A stretch of DNA of 24,197 nucleotides from WTXA01 sp964415195. Its GTDB lineage: Bacteria; Bacillota; TC1. The stretch lies in assembly GCA_964415195.1 (NCBI GenBank), contig CAYPYD010000010.1:1-24197 (forward strand), read 5' to 3'. The first letter of the stretch is position 1, and every line of letters begins with the position of its first letter. A program made the position numbers and the translations under genes. The notes beneath the pieces are model-generated. The model did not search any database. It was not told the DNA's origin and worked only from the letters and a program-made list of their open reading frames with translations. This document shows positions 7,821 to 17,257 of the stretch, piece by piece.

Positions 7821-9671
7821 TTTAAAAATAAATCAGAAAAATTTCAAATTATGATGCTGGTAATATATTTTCCAATCAGCATTTTAACTATAGAAATGTT
7901 AGCCCACTTAAATGTTATTACTGGTTTTAATCTTTTGTTGAAGAATCCATTCGCATTTCTTCTTAATACTGTGCTTTTTGCCACGATAACTTACTTCTTT
8001 TTAGCCTTATTCAAAAAACAAAAATTAGTTTTTACGCTTATGACAATAATTAGTTTTTTAATTGGCCTTGGAACAAAGTTGAAAATTGACTTTAGAGGAG
8101 TTGGTTTGAACATTCTTGACTTCTTAATAATTCAAGAAGCAGGTGGAATGATTAACAACTTATCTACCTCTTTCATAATTACTGCATCAGTTATGGTGTT
8201 GCTACTTGCAATTGTCTTTATATATATAATTGGAAATATGCCGAAGATAAAGCTTAGTTCCAAAATAAGAAGAAACGGGATCTTAGCCTTTATTTTAGTT
8301 TCCCTATTCTTATACTTTCTTGGGCCTTATACTGTAACTATTAAAAGTGCTGGAATTAAAAGGAAATTATATATAGAAGAATCAGGCTCACTCTACTATT
8401 TTGCAGCTCAAATTCAAAATACTACAAGTCTTAAGGCTCCTAGTGAAGAGGATGTAACTGCAATCTTAAAACCAATTGTAGAAACATCTCCTGTTAAGGA
8501 AGATACAATTAAACCAGATATTCTTATTATTCAAAGTGAGTCTTTTACTGACCCTACTTTAATTGGCTTGGAGAATTTTTCTGCTGATCCGATACCTTAC
8601 TTCCATAGTTTACAAAAAGCATCTAATAGTTTTGGTATGTCAGTTCCTAGTTTTTGTGGTGGTACAGCCAATACTGAATTTGAAGTTGTAACTGGTATGT
8701 CAACAATGTTCTTCCCAAGTGATGCTACTGTTTATGCCAACTATATGACGAAGCCTACTATTTCCTTAGGTAGTATATTGAAGAACAATGGTTATACTGC
8801 TAGTTTGCTTCATCCTTTTCATAGTTCTTTTTATAGCAGGGATAATGCATATAAATTACTTGGATTTGATAAATTCTATGGTTTGGAGTACTTAGCCGAT
8901 TTTAAATCGGTTGATATAGATACTAGATATTGGGATTCTGTTGATGATTACATGACCGATTCAATGTTATATCAACATGTGATTAAAGAATTAGAGCAAA
9001 AGACAGAGGAAAATAAGTTTATCTTAACACTATCCATGCAAAATCACACTCCATTTGTTGTACCGGATGGTTATGAAGACAAAATAACTTATACAGGAGA
9101 TGGATTGACTAATGATGTTGCTGTTAGAAAATATAATGCCTATTTGTCATCACTAAAGGCTAGTGATGATGCTCTTAGTAATTTAATATCATATTTGAGT
9201 CAAAGAGAAAAACCTACTATCGTCTTATTTTATGGTGATCATTATCCAAAAGTAAATCAAAACGGAAATGCGTATACAGATTTAGGCTTGGTAACAGATT
9301 TATCATCTCCTGAAAATGACTATATAACACATGTAACCCCAGCATTTATATGGAGTAATTATAAAGATGTCGGTAAAACTGTTGGCAATATAGATGGTAG
9401 TCTAGTTTCTGCAAAACTTTTAGCTTTAACAGGTGTTGAAGTACCAAATTATATGAAGATAAATAATTATCTGGAGAGCTTGAATATCAATTCTATGACC
9501 AATGCATATATGGTAATGAATAACCAGTTCTATAATAACGATACTGAAGAATACAAGCGAATATACCAGTTATACTCAATGATTAATGGTGACATTCTAG
9601 GAGACGATAAATTCCTTGAAACAAAAGAGTGGTTTATCAAAGAAAATGAAAACTATATAAATCCTAAGTGA
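7818..9671 (+). CDS. LTA synthase family membrane phosphoglycerol transferase (second of tandem pair)
   Basis: A 617-residue paralogue of the preceding gene with the same plan: about five membrane helices (within 11-30, 45-65, 70-86, 118-138 and 153-172) and an extracytoplasmic sulfatase-fold catalytic domain. Key residues are PDILIIQSES with Glu241, FCGGT with predicted nucleophile Thr283, NHTP with His410 and YGDH with Asp474/His475. KLKIDFRGVGLNILDF (87-102) matches the equivalent segment of its neighbour. The two proteins are alike along their length but clearly diverged, so this is not a recent duplication. The role is probably synthesis or priming of lipoteichoic acid or another glycerol-phosphate polymer from phosphatidylglycerol. 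A split between primase and polymerase is possible but unproven. Translation starts at TTG. The gene is last in the PBP operon and is followed by a strong hairpin. Confidence 0.88.
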   Translation: MFKNKSEKFQIMMLVIYFPISILTIEMLAHLNVITGFNLLLKNPFAFLLNTVLFATITYFFLALFKKQKLVFTLMTIISFLIGLGTKLKIDFRGVGLNILDFLIIQEAGGMINNLSTSFIITASVMVLLLAIVFIYIIGNMPKIKLSSKIRRNGILAFILVSLFLYFLGPYTVTIKSAGIKRKLYIEESGSLYYFAAQIQNTTSLKAPSEEDVTAILKPIVETSPVKEDTIKPDILIIQSESFTDPTLIGLENFSADPIPYFHSLQKASNSFGMSVPSFCGGTANTEFEVVTGMSTMFFPSDATVYANYMTKPTISLGSILKNNGYTASLLHPFHSSFYSRDNAYKLLGFDKFYGLEYLADFKSVDIDTRYWDSVDDYMTDSMLYQHVIKELEQKTEENKFILTLSMQNHTPFVVPDGYEDKITYTGDGLTNDVAVRKYNAYLSSLKASDDALSNLISYLSQREKPTIVLFYGDHYPKVNQNGNAYTDLGLVTDLSSPENDYITHVTPAFIWSNYKDVGKTVGNIDGSLVSAKLLALTGVEVPNYMKINNYLESLNINSMTNAYMVMNNQFYNNDTEEYKRIYQLYSMINGDILGDDKFLETKEWFIKENENYINPK

Positions 9672-9708
9672 TTAAAATATATTACTTTATATATAAATAC
9701 ATATATAA

Positions 9709-9740
9709 AAAAGAGAAGAAACAATAGTTTCTTCTCTTTT
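9709..9740. terminator. Bidirectional intrinsic terminator (LTA-synthase-like operon / gatB)
   Basis: A perfect 14-base stem (AAAAGAGAAGAAAC, 9709-9722, with its complement 9727-9740) has the 4-base loop AATA. T-rich bases follow on the plus strand, and a longer T run follows on the minus strand. It lies between the convergent ends at 9671 and 9786 and probably terminates both the envelope operon and the pcrA-ligA-gatCAB operon. Confidence 0.9.
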
Positions 9741-9785
9741 CATTTTATTATTTCTTAGTACTATATTCTATTTTCATTTAAACTT

Positions 9786-11231
9786 TTATGAATCTAGCTT
9801 GTTCTTTAATAACTCATTAACAATACCTGGATTAGCTTTGCCCTTAGATGCTTTCATCACTTGACCTACCAGGAAGCCAATTGAATTGCCCTTGCCATTC
9901 CTATAGTCTTCTACAGCCTTAGGATTATCTTCAATTACCTGGATAATTATAGCCTCAATTGCACCAGTATCAGAAATCTGAACCAAGCCCTTCTCTTCAA
10001 CAATAACTTTCGGATTTTTACCTTCCTTGATCATCACAGGAATTATATCCTTTGCTAACTTACCACTTATAGTCTTGTCTTGAAGCAACATCAATAATTC
10101 AATAAAAGCATTTACAGTAACCGGACTATTCTTAAAATCAAGGCCAACAGCAACTAGCTCTCTATAGTAGTCACCCATCAGATAATTAACAATCAACTTC
10201 GGATCATTAATACTTTTCCTGACCTCGTCATAAAAGTCTGCTAGAAATCGTTCGGCAATTACTAGATTAGCATCATAAGCAGATAACCCATCAACTTCCA
10301 TCAATCTCTTTTTTCTTGAATCAGGTAGTTCAGGAAGTGTGGCTCTTATTGACTCAATATATTCATCTGTCAAAATAATTGGTGGAAGATCTGGCTCTGG
10401 GAAATAACGATAGTCATGAGCATCTGCTTTACTACGCATAGATAAAGTAATCCCTTTTTCATCATCCCAGGTTCTTGTTTCTTGATCTATAACACCACCA
10501 TCTTCAATAACCTCTATTTGTCGCTCTACTTCATATTCAATCGCTTTTTGTAGTGCTTTTAAACTATTCAAATTCTTAGTTTCAGTTCTAGTCCCAAATT
10601 CCTTGGCTCCAAAAAGCCTTACCGAAACATTGGCATCAGCCCTAATTGAACCTTCTTCCATTTTACAATCAGAAACATCAATATAGGTTAATATATTCTT
10701 TAAGGATTCAACATACTCCTTTGCTTCCTCGCTTGATCTGATATCAGGCTCAGAAACAATCTCCAACAAAGGAACTCCAACCCTGTTATAGTCAACATTG
10801 GATGAATCAGAACTACTAATAGTCTTGCCACTATGAACCAACTTACCAGCGTCCTCCTCCATATGAGCTCTTGTTATCCCAATTCTTTTAACTACACCAC
10901 CCACCTCAATATCAAGATAGCCGTGTTCACATATTGGTAAGTCAAACTGAGATGTCTGAAAATTCTTAGTAAGGTCAGGGTAATAATAGTTTTTCCTATC
11001 AAACTTACTATAATTTGGAACTTTAGCATTAATTGCCAAACCAGTTCTGACACCAAACTCAACAACCTTTTCATTAATTACTGGTAGTACACCAGGAAGG
11101 CCTAGGCAAACTGGACAAACATGTGTATTGGGAGCACCACCGAACTCAGTCTTGCAACCACAAAAAATCTTTGTAGCAGTCTTTAACTCAACGTGGACTT
11201 CTAAACCTATAACTACCTCATACTTATTCAT
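9786..11231 (-). CDS. gatB: Asp-tRNA(Asn)/Glu-tRNA(Gln) amidotransferase subunit B
   Basis: A 481-residue subunit of the GatCAB complex. It binds misacylated Glu-tRNA(Gln) or Asp-tRNA(Asn), phosphorylates the side chain with ATP and accepts ammonia from GatA. The N-terminus YEVVIGLEVHVEL (4-16) is the family signature. Zinc-ligand cysteines Cys24, Cys26, Cys39 and Cys42 are all present. The C-terminus carries the YqeY-like tail domain that contacts tRNA. The ATG follows the gatA stop with no gap (TAGATG), with a perfect GGAGGTGA (11237-11244) inside the gatA 3' end. Last gene of the operon; the length is normal for the family. Confidence 0.97.
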   Translation of the reverse strand: MNKYEVVIGLEVHVELKTATKIFCGCKTEFGGAPNTHVCPVCLGLPGVLPVINEKVVEFGVRTGLAINAKVPNYSKFDRKNYYYPDLTKNFQTSQFDLPICEHGYLDIEVGGVVKRIGITRAHMEEDAGKLVHSGKTISSSDSSNVDYNRVGVPLLEIVSEPDIRSSEEAKEYVESLKNILTYIDVSDCKMEEGSIRADANVSVRLFGAKEFGTRTETKNLNSLKALQKAIEYEVERQIEVIEDGGVIDQETRTWDDEKGITLSMRSKADAHDYRYFPEPDLPPIILTDEYIESIRATLPELPDSRKKRLMEVDGLSAYDANLVIAERFLADFYDEVRKSINDPKLIVNYLMGDYYRELVAVGLDFKNSPVTVNAFIELLMLLQDKTISGKLAKDIIPVMIKEGKNPKVIVEEKGLVQISDTGAIEAIIIQVIEDNPKAVEDYRNGKGNSIGFLVGQVMKASKGKANPGIVNELLKNKLDS

Positions 11232-12674
11232 CTATTTCACCTCCGGTTTTCTTAAATGAAAATCATTACTTTGCTCAAATTTGTGTGCAACATTAAATAA
11301 TAATTCCTCACTAAAAGGTTTGCCCAATATTTGCATTCCTACAGGCAGACCATCAACAAAACCACAAGGTATAGCAATACCAGGTATACCTACCAAATTA
11401 ATAGTAACTGTACATATATCACCAAGATACATAGTAATAGAATCCTTAATATTTTCACCAATTTTAAATGGTAATGTTGGAGCAATAGGAGTTATTAAAA
11501 CATCATATTTTTTAAAGGCCTCATCAAAGTCCCTCTTTAACAAGGTTCTCACTTTTAATGCCTTCAGATAATAGGCATCATAATAACCTGCGCTTAAGGC
11601 ATAGGTCCCGATCATGATTCTCTTCTTAACTTCTTTTCCAAAGTACTTATCTCTAGTGGCAGACATCATATCAGTAACATCTTTTTGATCCCAGTCTCTT
11701 GCACCATATCTAACTCCATCAAATCTAGCCAAATTGGAACTTGCTTCAGCTGAAGCAATAATATAATAGGCTGGTAAGGCATATTCTGTATGAGGTAAGG
11801 TTGTTTCTTCAACTATTGCTCCAAGTTCTTCAAACATAGCCAAAGCTTTCTTTAGAGTATTCAATACCTTCTCGTCACCACCAAAATACTCTCTAGGCAC
11901 TCCGATGCGTAATCCCTTAATGTCTTTACCTAAATTCTCCAAGGACTTGGTAGAAGGCATATTTGCACACGTAGAGTCCATCTTATCGTATCCACAGATT
12001 ACATCATGAACAATTGCACAATCTTCTACATTTTTAGCCATTGGGCCAATTTGATCCAAACTAGAAGCATATGCAATTAAACCATATCTTGAAACCCTGC
12101 CATAAGTTGGTTTCATACCAGCAACACCACAAAATCCAGCTGGTTGCCTGACACTTCCACCTGTATCAGATCCTAGTGAAAAAACAACTTCCTCCGCAGC
12201 TACAGTAGCAGCAGAGCCTCCACTAGATCCACCTGGAACTCTTGTTAGATCCCAAGGGTTTCTTACCAACTTATATGCTGAGTTCTCACTAGAAGAACCC
12301 ATTGCAAACTCATCCATATTACACTTACCAAGAATTATCCCACCTGCACTGTATAGTTTATCAACTACAGTAGCATTAAAGACTGGTTTATAGTTTTCTA
12401 ATATTTTAGATCCACAAGTAGTCAGAATACCCTTTGTAGAAATATTGTCTTTCACACCCATCGGTATACCAGCCAATAAACCAATAGTCTCTCCACCTGC
12501 TATTTTTTTATCAATAACTTGTGCATCTTCTAAAGCTTTTTCGCTAGTTATGCTTAAATATGTTCCCAGCTTACTGTTAGTATGCTCTAGACGATTTAGA
12601 TATTCCTTGGCTAATTCTACAGCAGATATTTCTTTATTAATTAACTGGTCGTGTAACTCTTTAATTTTCCCCAT
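11232..12674 (-). CDS. gatA: Asp-tRNA(Asn)/Glu-tRNA(Gln) amidotransferase subunit A
   Basis: A 480-residue amidase-signature glutaminase that releases ammonia from glutamine for GatB. The Ser-cisSer-Lys triad is visible as Lys75 (GVKDN), Ser150 (GGSSGGS) and Ser174 (DTGGS). The protein is full length. The ATG at 12674 follows AGAGGTGA (12678-12685), which overlaps the gatC stop, and the gap from gatC is 9 bases. The gatC-gatA-gatB order is the usual Firmicute arrangement. It implies that this organism makes Gln-tRNA, and possibly Asn-tRNA, by the indirect route. Confidence 0.97.
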   Translation of the reverse strand: MGKIKELHDQLINKEISAVELAKEYLNRLEHTNSKLGTYLSITSEKALEDAQVIDKKIAGGETIGLLAGIPMGVKDNISTKGILTTCGSKILENYKPVFNATVVDKLYSAGGIILGKCNMDEFAMGSSSENSAYKLVRNPWDLTRVPGGSSGGSAATVAAEEVVFSLGSDTGGSVRQPAGFCGVAGMKPTYGRVSRYGLIAYASSLDQIGPMAKNVEDCAIVHDVICGYDKMDSTCANMPSTKSLENLGKDIKGLRIGVPREYFGGDEKVLNTLKKALAMFEELGAIVEETTLPHTEYALPAYYIIASAEASSNLARFDGVRYGARDWDQKDVTDMMSATRDKYFGKEVKKRIMIGTYALSAGYYDAYYLKALKVRTLLKRDFDEAFKKYDVLITPIAPTLPFKIGENIKDSITMYLGDICTVTINLVGIPGIAIPCGFVDGLPVGMQILGKPFSEELLFNVAHKFEQSNDFHLRKPEVK

Positions 12675-12683
12675 AATTCACCT

Positions 12684-12968
12684 CTATAAAATACTTGGGA
12701 CTTTGAAGCAATCTTCATCCCTGTCAGGTGCATTAGCCAATACATCCTCTAAATCCAAGCTCTTTTCTACAATATCAGTTCTAAAAACATTGTGGATATC
12801 CAAGACGTGACTTGTAGCTTCAACCCCATTGGTATCCAATTCATTTAATTTTTCCATAAAATTCAATACATCATTTAATTCTTTTTCATATTTTTGCATT
12901 TCTTCATCTTTCAAGCCTAATCTTGAAAGTATGGCAACATGTTTTACATCCTTATTTGTTATACTCAT
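12684..12968 (-). CDS. gatC: Asp-tRNA(Asn)/Glu-tRNA(Gln) amidotransferase subunit C
   Basis: A 94-residue small subunit that wraps around GatA and GatB and stabilises the complex. The N-terminal HVAILSRLGL (10-19) and C-terminal NAPDRDEDCFKVPSIL (79-94) are family hallmarks. The start ATG lies 7 bases after the ligA stop. The ribosome-binding site AAAGGTAGGG spans that stop and is weaker than those of gatA and gatB. Confidence 0.95.
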   Translation of the reverse strand: MSITNKDVKHVAILSRLGLKDEEMQKYEKELNDVLNFMEKLNELDTNGVEATSHVLDIHNVFRTDIVEKSLDLEDVLANAPDRDEDCFKVPSIL

Positions 12969-12975
12969 TTTCGCC

Positions 12976-14964
12976 CTACCTTTCTCCTATCATTCCTAAA
13001 AATTCGTCTAACGATATTATATCAACTCCAAGATCTTTAGCCTTGGTTAATTTACTACCAGGATCTTCACCAACCAATACATAGCTAGTCTTTTTGGAAA
13101 CACTAGAGCTTGCCTTACCACCATGAAGTTCAACTATACTAGTTAATTCTTTCCTGTCATAACCTGGAAAACTCCCTGTTATTACAAAGGTCTTACCTAT
13201 CAAGTCGTCACTTAAGTTCTTTGTATCATCTCCAAAAACAACACCTAGAGCTTTCAACTCCGAGATTATATCCAAGTTTCTTTGTTCTTTGAAAAAAGTT
13301 AACAAACTTTCAGCCATTTTATCCCCAACGGTCTCTATGGCTAATAGTTCTTCATTTGTTGCTAACATCAGCTTATCAATAGTCTTGAAATTTTTTGCCA
13401 ATATCTTGGCCCCTTTGTTTCCTATCAAAGGTATACCAAAACCATATAATAATGGTCCGAGGCCTCTTGTTTTACTTGATTCAATAGCTTGAATCATATT
13501 ATTTGCAGACTTTTCACCTAGGCCATCGAGTTCACTAATATCTTCCTTGGTTAATTTATATATATCTACAGGGGTGCTTATTAGACCCTCCTTGACAAAA
13601 TATTCTATATTTTTTTCACCAAGACCATCTATATTCATTGCATCTCTAGATACAAAATGTATCAAGCCCTTGATTAATTGAGCCGGGCAGTAAAGTTCCC
13701 CGGTACATTTAATACTAGCATCTAGTTTTATTACCTCAGAGCCACAAACTGGGCATACAAGTGGAAATTTATACACTTTACTATCATTAGGTCTTTTCTC
13801 CACTACAACTCTAACAACTTCAGGTATTACATCACCAGCTTTTTGTAAAATTATAGTGTCACCAATCCTAATATCCTTTTCAAGAATATAGTCTTCATTG
13901 TGTAAAGTCGCTCTTTTAACCATACTTCCACCAATCAAAGTTTCCTTCAATTCAGCCATAGGGGTAAGGACTCCAGTTCTTCCTACTGATATAGTAATAT
14001 TCTCCACAATTGTCTCTTTTTGTTCTGGTGGAAATTTGAAGGCTATAGCCCATCTTGGACTTTTTTCGGTATAACCCATTTCCAATTGATCAGATAAGTT
14101 ATTCACCTTGACAACCACTCCATCAATTCCATATTCCAGCTTATTCCTCTCAACAACCAAACTTTCGCAAAAATCAATTATATCTTCTATGCTACCAAGA
14201 ACAAATCTGTCATTAGTATTAAAACCATTTTCAGCAAGAAGTTTAATTGCATCACTTTGTTTTCTATAATCCAAGACATTACTATAAGTAATCTCATATA
14301 TGAATGATTTTAAATGTCTTTCCCTGGTAACCTCGCTATTTAATTGACGAAGTGATCCTGCAGCCCCATTTCTAGGATTTCTAAATAGAGGTAGACCTTC
14401 ATTAAGTCTAGTTTCATTCAATTCATCAAAAGTCCTATTATCCATAAAGACTTCCCCACGCACTTCAAAATCCCCATCAACTTTAATATTCTTTGGAATA
14501 TCCTCCACTGAAAAAATATTATTGGTTACATTTTCTCCAGAACTTCCATCACCTCTAGTGGCCCCAACTTTTAATTTTCCATCTTTATATATCAAAGCTA
14601 TAGATAATCCGTCAATCTTTAGTTCTGCTATGTATTCTATAGCTTCTTTGTTTAAAGCTTTCTTTACCCTTATATCAAAGGATCTTAAATCTTCGTAGTC
14701 AAAAGCATTACCCAGGCTCAGCAATGGATATCTGTGTACATATGACTGAAATTTTTCGCTTACCTTACCTCCAACAATTTTAGTTGGACTATCTTGACTA
14801 ATTAGCTCAGGATAATCTTTTTCCAGTTGAAGTAATTCCTTCATATATTGGTCATATTCTCCATCGGTTATTGTCGGCATATCTTTTTCATAATAGTCGG
14901 CATTAGCTTGTTCTAATATTTTTCTAAGTTCTTCTATTTTTAGCCTAATATCCATATTTTCCAT
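12976..14964 (-). CDS. ligA: NAD-dependent DNA ligase
   Basis: A 662-residue ligase that seals nicks during replication and repair using NAD. The domain order is complete: Ia region (about 1-65), adenylation domain with KIDG and nucleophile Lys116, OB fold (about 315-395), four-cysteine zinc finger (Cys404, Cys407, Cys420, Cys426), helix-hairpin-helix repeats (about 440-575) and BRCT (about 585-662). The start is slightly ambiguous. The ATG at 14964 has AGGTGA immediately upstream across the pcrA stop, but the ATG at 14955 (Met4) has GAGG at 10-base spacing and gives an N-terminus closer to familiar LigA proteins. The gene follows pcrA by 7 bases, an arrangement conserved in many Firmicutes. 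Confidence 0.97.
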   Translation of the reverse strand: MENMDIRLKIEELRKILEQANADYYEKDMPTITDGEYDQYMKELLQLEKDYPELISQDSPTKIVGGKVSEKFQSYVHRYPLLSLGNAFDYEDLRSFDIRVKKALNKEAIEYIAELKIDGLSIALIYKDGKLKVGATRGDGSSGENVTNNIFSVEDIPKNIKVDGDFEVRGEVFMDNRTFDELNETRLNEGLPLFRNPRNGAAGSLRQLNSEVTRERHLKSFIYEITYSNVLDYRKQSDAIKLLAENGFNTNDRFVLGSIEDIIDFCESLVVERNKLEYGIDGVVVKVNNLSDQLEMGYTEKSPRWAIAFKFPPEQKETIVENITISVGRTGVLTPMAELKETLIGGSMVKRATLHNEDYILEKDIRIGDTIILQKAGDVIPEVVRVVVEKRPNDSKVYKFPLVCPVCGSEVIKLDASIKCTGELYCPAQLIKGLIHFVSRDAMNIDGLGEKNIEYFVKEGLISTPVDIYKLTKEDISELDGLGEKSANNMIQAIESSKTRGLGPLLYGFGIPLIGNKGAKILAKNFKTIDKLMLATNEELLAIETVGDKMAESLLTFFKEQRNLDIISELKALGVVFGDDTKNLSDDLIGKTFVITGSFPGYDRKELTSIVELHGGKASSSVSKKTSYVLVGEDPGSKLTKAKDLGVDIISLDEFLGMIGER

Positions 14965-14971
14965 TCCTCAC

Positions 14972-17146
14972 CTACCGTGATAGTTTTTTAATTGGAGCAT
15001 ACATAGCTAGTAATTTCTTGATTCCTGAATTTGGAAAAGCTATTGATAGCAATAAATCTTTGCCTTCACCTTCAATTTGTACCACAACACCTTCACCAAA
15101 TTTACTGTGAAACACCTTATCTCCCAGTCTAAATCCAGTCATTACGGTTTCTTCACTTGTGTTATTATCTATCGGAGTTGATCTGGACATAAATGTGTCT
15201 CTTTCATATGTATTCTTGGCAGCTGCTTGTTCCTTATGTGGGAAATCCTTTAAGGATGAAGGTATTTCGTTTATGAATCTGGACATTTCGTTGCCACGAG
15301 TTATTCCATACTGATTTCTTAAATAGGCTCTAGTTAAATAGACTTTTTCTCTACCTCTTGTTATACCTACGTAACAAAGTCTTCTCTCCTCTTCCATCTC
15401 TACTGTACTACCTAATGATCTAAAGTGTGGGAATATACCTTCTTCCATACCAGCGATAAATACTATCTTGTATTCAAGTCCTTTTGCCATATGTAAAGTT
15501 ATTAGGGTAACCCTATTATCATCATTCAATTCATCAGTTTCACTATACAAGGCAATATTGCCTAAAAATGAATCTAAGGTTTTTTCCTCATCATGTATGT
15601 CAAATTCTTTTGTTTCTGATAAAAGCTCCTTAACGTTAGCAATTCTATCTCTAGCCTCATCGGTTCTTTCAAGTTCAAGTTCCTTTAGATAGCCTGATTT
15701 ATTGATTATAGCTTCTGTTAGATCAGTTAGATTACAACCCTCCATAGTTCTAAACTCACTAATCATCTCTAGAAATCCTAAAACTTTTTTTGAAGTTCCA
15801 CTATTTAAGTATTCGTTTGCTCGTTTCATACTTTCTTCAATACCAACTTCTTCGTTAGCTGCGAAATTCAGTATCTTATCTACTGTAGTTGAACCGATAC
15901 CTCTTTTTGGAGTATTGATTATTCTTTCAAATGCAATCTGATCCTTTGGATTATTTAAAAATTGAAGATAAGCAATGATGTCTTTGATTTCTTTTCTTTT
16001 AAAGAAACTAAGACCACCAAATAGCCTATAAGCTATGCCATAACGGGCTAAACTTTTTTCAATTATACGAGATTGGGCATTTGTTCTGTAAAGAATTGCC
16101 ATATCTTGATATTTATATCCTTTACGTTTTTGTCTTTCGATTTCTCTGGCAAGATAAACTGCTTCTTCACTTTCAGTTTCTGCTTCAAAACAAGTTATTA
16201 ATGCTCCATCTTTTTTATTTGTCCAAAGGTCTTTTGGTTTTCTGTCACTATTGTTTTTAATAACTGCATTAGCTGCAGCTAATATTTGTTCTGTTGAACG
16301 ATAATTTTGTTCTAAAAAAACTACTTTAGCGCCAGGATTATCTTTTTCAAAATTTAGAATATTTCCCATATCTGCACCTCTCCAGCCATATATTGACTGG
16401 TCAGGATCACCAACAACACAAATATTCTTATGTTTTTCTCCTAGCAGCTTACTAAGCAGATATTGCACATAGTTAGTGTCTTGATACTCATCAATGAAGA
16501 TATATTTAAATCTATTTTGGTAGTATTCTAACACTTCTTTTTTCTTTTTGAACAATTCTATTGTAAGATACATTAAATCATCAAAATCAAGACTATCAAC
16601 AGAGTGCAACTTGTTTTGATAATGCTTATATATCTTTGCAACAGTCTCTTCGTAGTAGTCACTAGCTTTCTTCTTTGCTTGTTCTGGACTAATTAGATTA
16701 TTTTTTAATATACTGATAGCATAAATGACAGCCTTTGCTGTAAATTTCTTATCATCAATGTTAAGTTCTTTCAATACCTTCTTCATAAGGTTTTCCTGGT
16801 CGCTTGAATCATAAATATTATAGTGATTCGTATAACCTAAGGCTTCAATGTCTCTTCTCAAAATTCTATTGCACATACTATGAAAAGTACTGACCCACAA
16901 CGCTTTAGTAGTAAAGTTACTTGTAGCAACCGCTATCCTATTTTTCATTTCTTCAGCAGCTTTATTAGTAAATGTAATAGCAAGTATCTCATAAGGACTT
17001 ACTCCATTTTCAATCAAATGAGCGATTCTATTGGTAAGAACTTTAGTCTTTCCTGAACCGGCTCCTGCTATAATTAATAGTGGCCCGTCACCGTAGGTTA
17101 CAGCTTCTTTTTGTTTTTCGTTTAATCCTGATAAATGTTTTTCCAT
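14972..17146 (-). CDS. pcrA: ATP-dependent DNA helicase PcrA/UvrD
   Basis: A 724-residue superfamily 1A 3'-5' helicase for repair, replication restart and removal of RecA or stalled polymerase. Numbered from the ATG at 17146, visible motifs are AGAGSGKT (27-34, Walker A), DEYQDTN (219-225, Walker B), GDPDQSIYGWRGA (246-258), LEQNYRS (278-284), and then TLHMAKGLEY and the arginine-bearing YVGITRGREK. The last 55 or so residues form the Tudor-like module (GDKVFHSKFGEGVV) that binds RNA polymerase. The frame is open back to a TTG at 17164, but that TTG lies at the inferred transcription start. The ATG at 17146 has AAGGAG at 5-base spacing, so I use it. First gene of the pcrA-ligA-gatCAB operon. 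Confidence 0.97.
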   Translation of the reverse strand: MEKHLSGLNEKQKEAVTYGDGPLLIIAGAGSGKTKVLTNRIAHLIENGVSPYEILAITFTNKAAEEMKNRIAVATSNFTTKALWVSTFHSMCNRILRRDIEALGYTNHYNIYDSSDQENLMKKVLKELNIDDKKFTAKAVIYAISILKNNLISPEQAKKKASDYYEETVAKIYKHYQNKLHSVDSLDFDDLMYLTIELFKKKKEVLEYYQNRFKYIFIDEYQDTNYVQYLLSKLLGEKHKNICVVGDPDQSIYGWRGADMGNILNFEKDNPGAKVVFLEQNYRSTEQILAAANAVIKNNSDRKPKDLWTNKKDGALITCFEAETESEEAVYLAREIERQKRKGYKYQDMAILYRTNAQSRIIEKSLARYGIAYRLFGGLSFFKRKEIKDIIAYLQFLNNPKDQIAFERIINTPKRGIGSTTVDKILNFAANEEVGIEESMKRANEYLNSGTSKKVLGFLEMISEFRTMEGCNLTDLTEAIINKSGYLKELELERTDEARDRIANVKELLSETKEFDIHDEEKTLDSFLGNIALYSETDELNDDNRVTLITLHMAKGLEYKIVFIAGMEEGIFPHFRSLGSTVEMEEERRLCYVGITRGREKVYLTRAYLRNQYGITRGNEMSRFINEIPSSLKDFPHKEQAAAKNTYERDTFMSRSTPIDNNTSEETVMTGFRLGDKVFHSKFGEGVVVQIEGEGKDLLLSIAFPNSGIKKLLAMYAPIKKLSR

Positions 17147-17151
17147 TATAT

Positions 17152-17157
17152 CTCCTT
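17152..17157 (-). promoter_or_regulatory. Shine-Dalgarno deciding the pcrA start
   Basis: AAGGAG (17152-17157, minus strand) lies 5 bases before the ATG at 17146. It falls inside the reading frame that would begin at TTG 17164, so the longer start would translate through its own ribosome-binding site. The ATG is preferred. Confidence 0.85.
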
Positions 17158-17169
17158 CATACAAAGATA

Positions 17170-17178
17170 ATTATATCA
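17170..17178 (-). promoter_or_regulatory. Extended -10 promoter of the pcrA-ligA-gatCAB operon
   Basis: The minus strand reads TGATATAAT, a consensus TATAAT (17170-17175) with the TG of an extended -10 (17177-17178). No good -35 is seen at 17 bases, and that region falls on the edge of the lgt terminator hairpin. The predicted start near 17163 gives a leader of under 20 bases. The polA promoter shares the 13 bases ATGATATAATTAT with this one. Confidence 0.7.
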
Positions 17179-17185
17179 TTTTTAA

Positions 17186-17213
17186 TAAGAAAAAGGCATC
17201 TCAAGATGCCTTT
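17186..17213 (-). terminator. Intrinsic terminator after lgt (end of polA operon)
   Basis: A 9-base stem AAAGGCATC/GATGCCTTT (17192-17200 and 17205-17213) with a 4-base loop is followed on the minus strand by TTTTTCTT. The U tract lies on the minus-strand side only. It closes the polA-mutM-coaE-rsmA-lgt operon just upstream of the pcrA promoter. Confidence 0.85.
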
Positions 17214-17257
17214 AAATATATATTTTGTTATTTAGTCCATTACTTATTTCAAAGTCT

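Noticed and set aside
6083..9671. Possible single LTA-synthase-like gene split by a frameshift
   Set aside because: Both genes contain the full set of membrane segments and catalytic motifs, each with its own ribosome-binding site, so they are true tandem paralogues.
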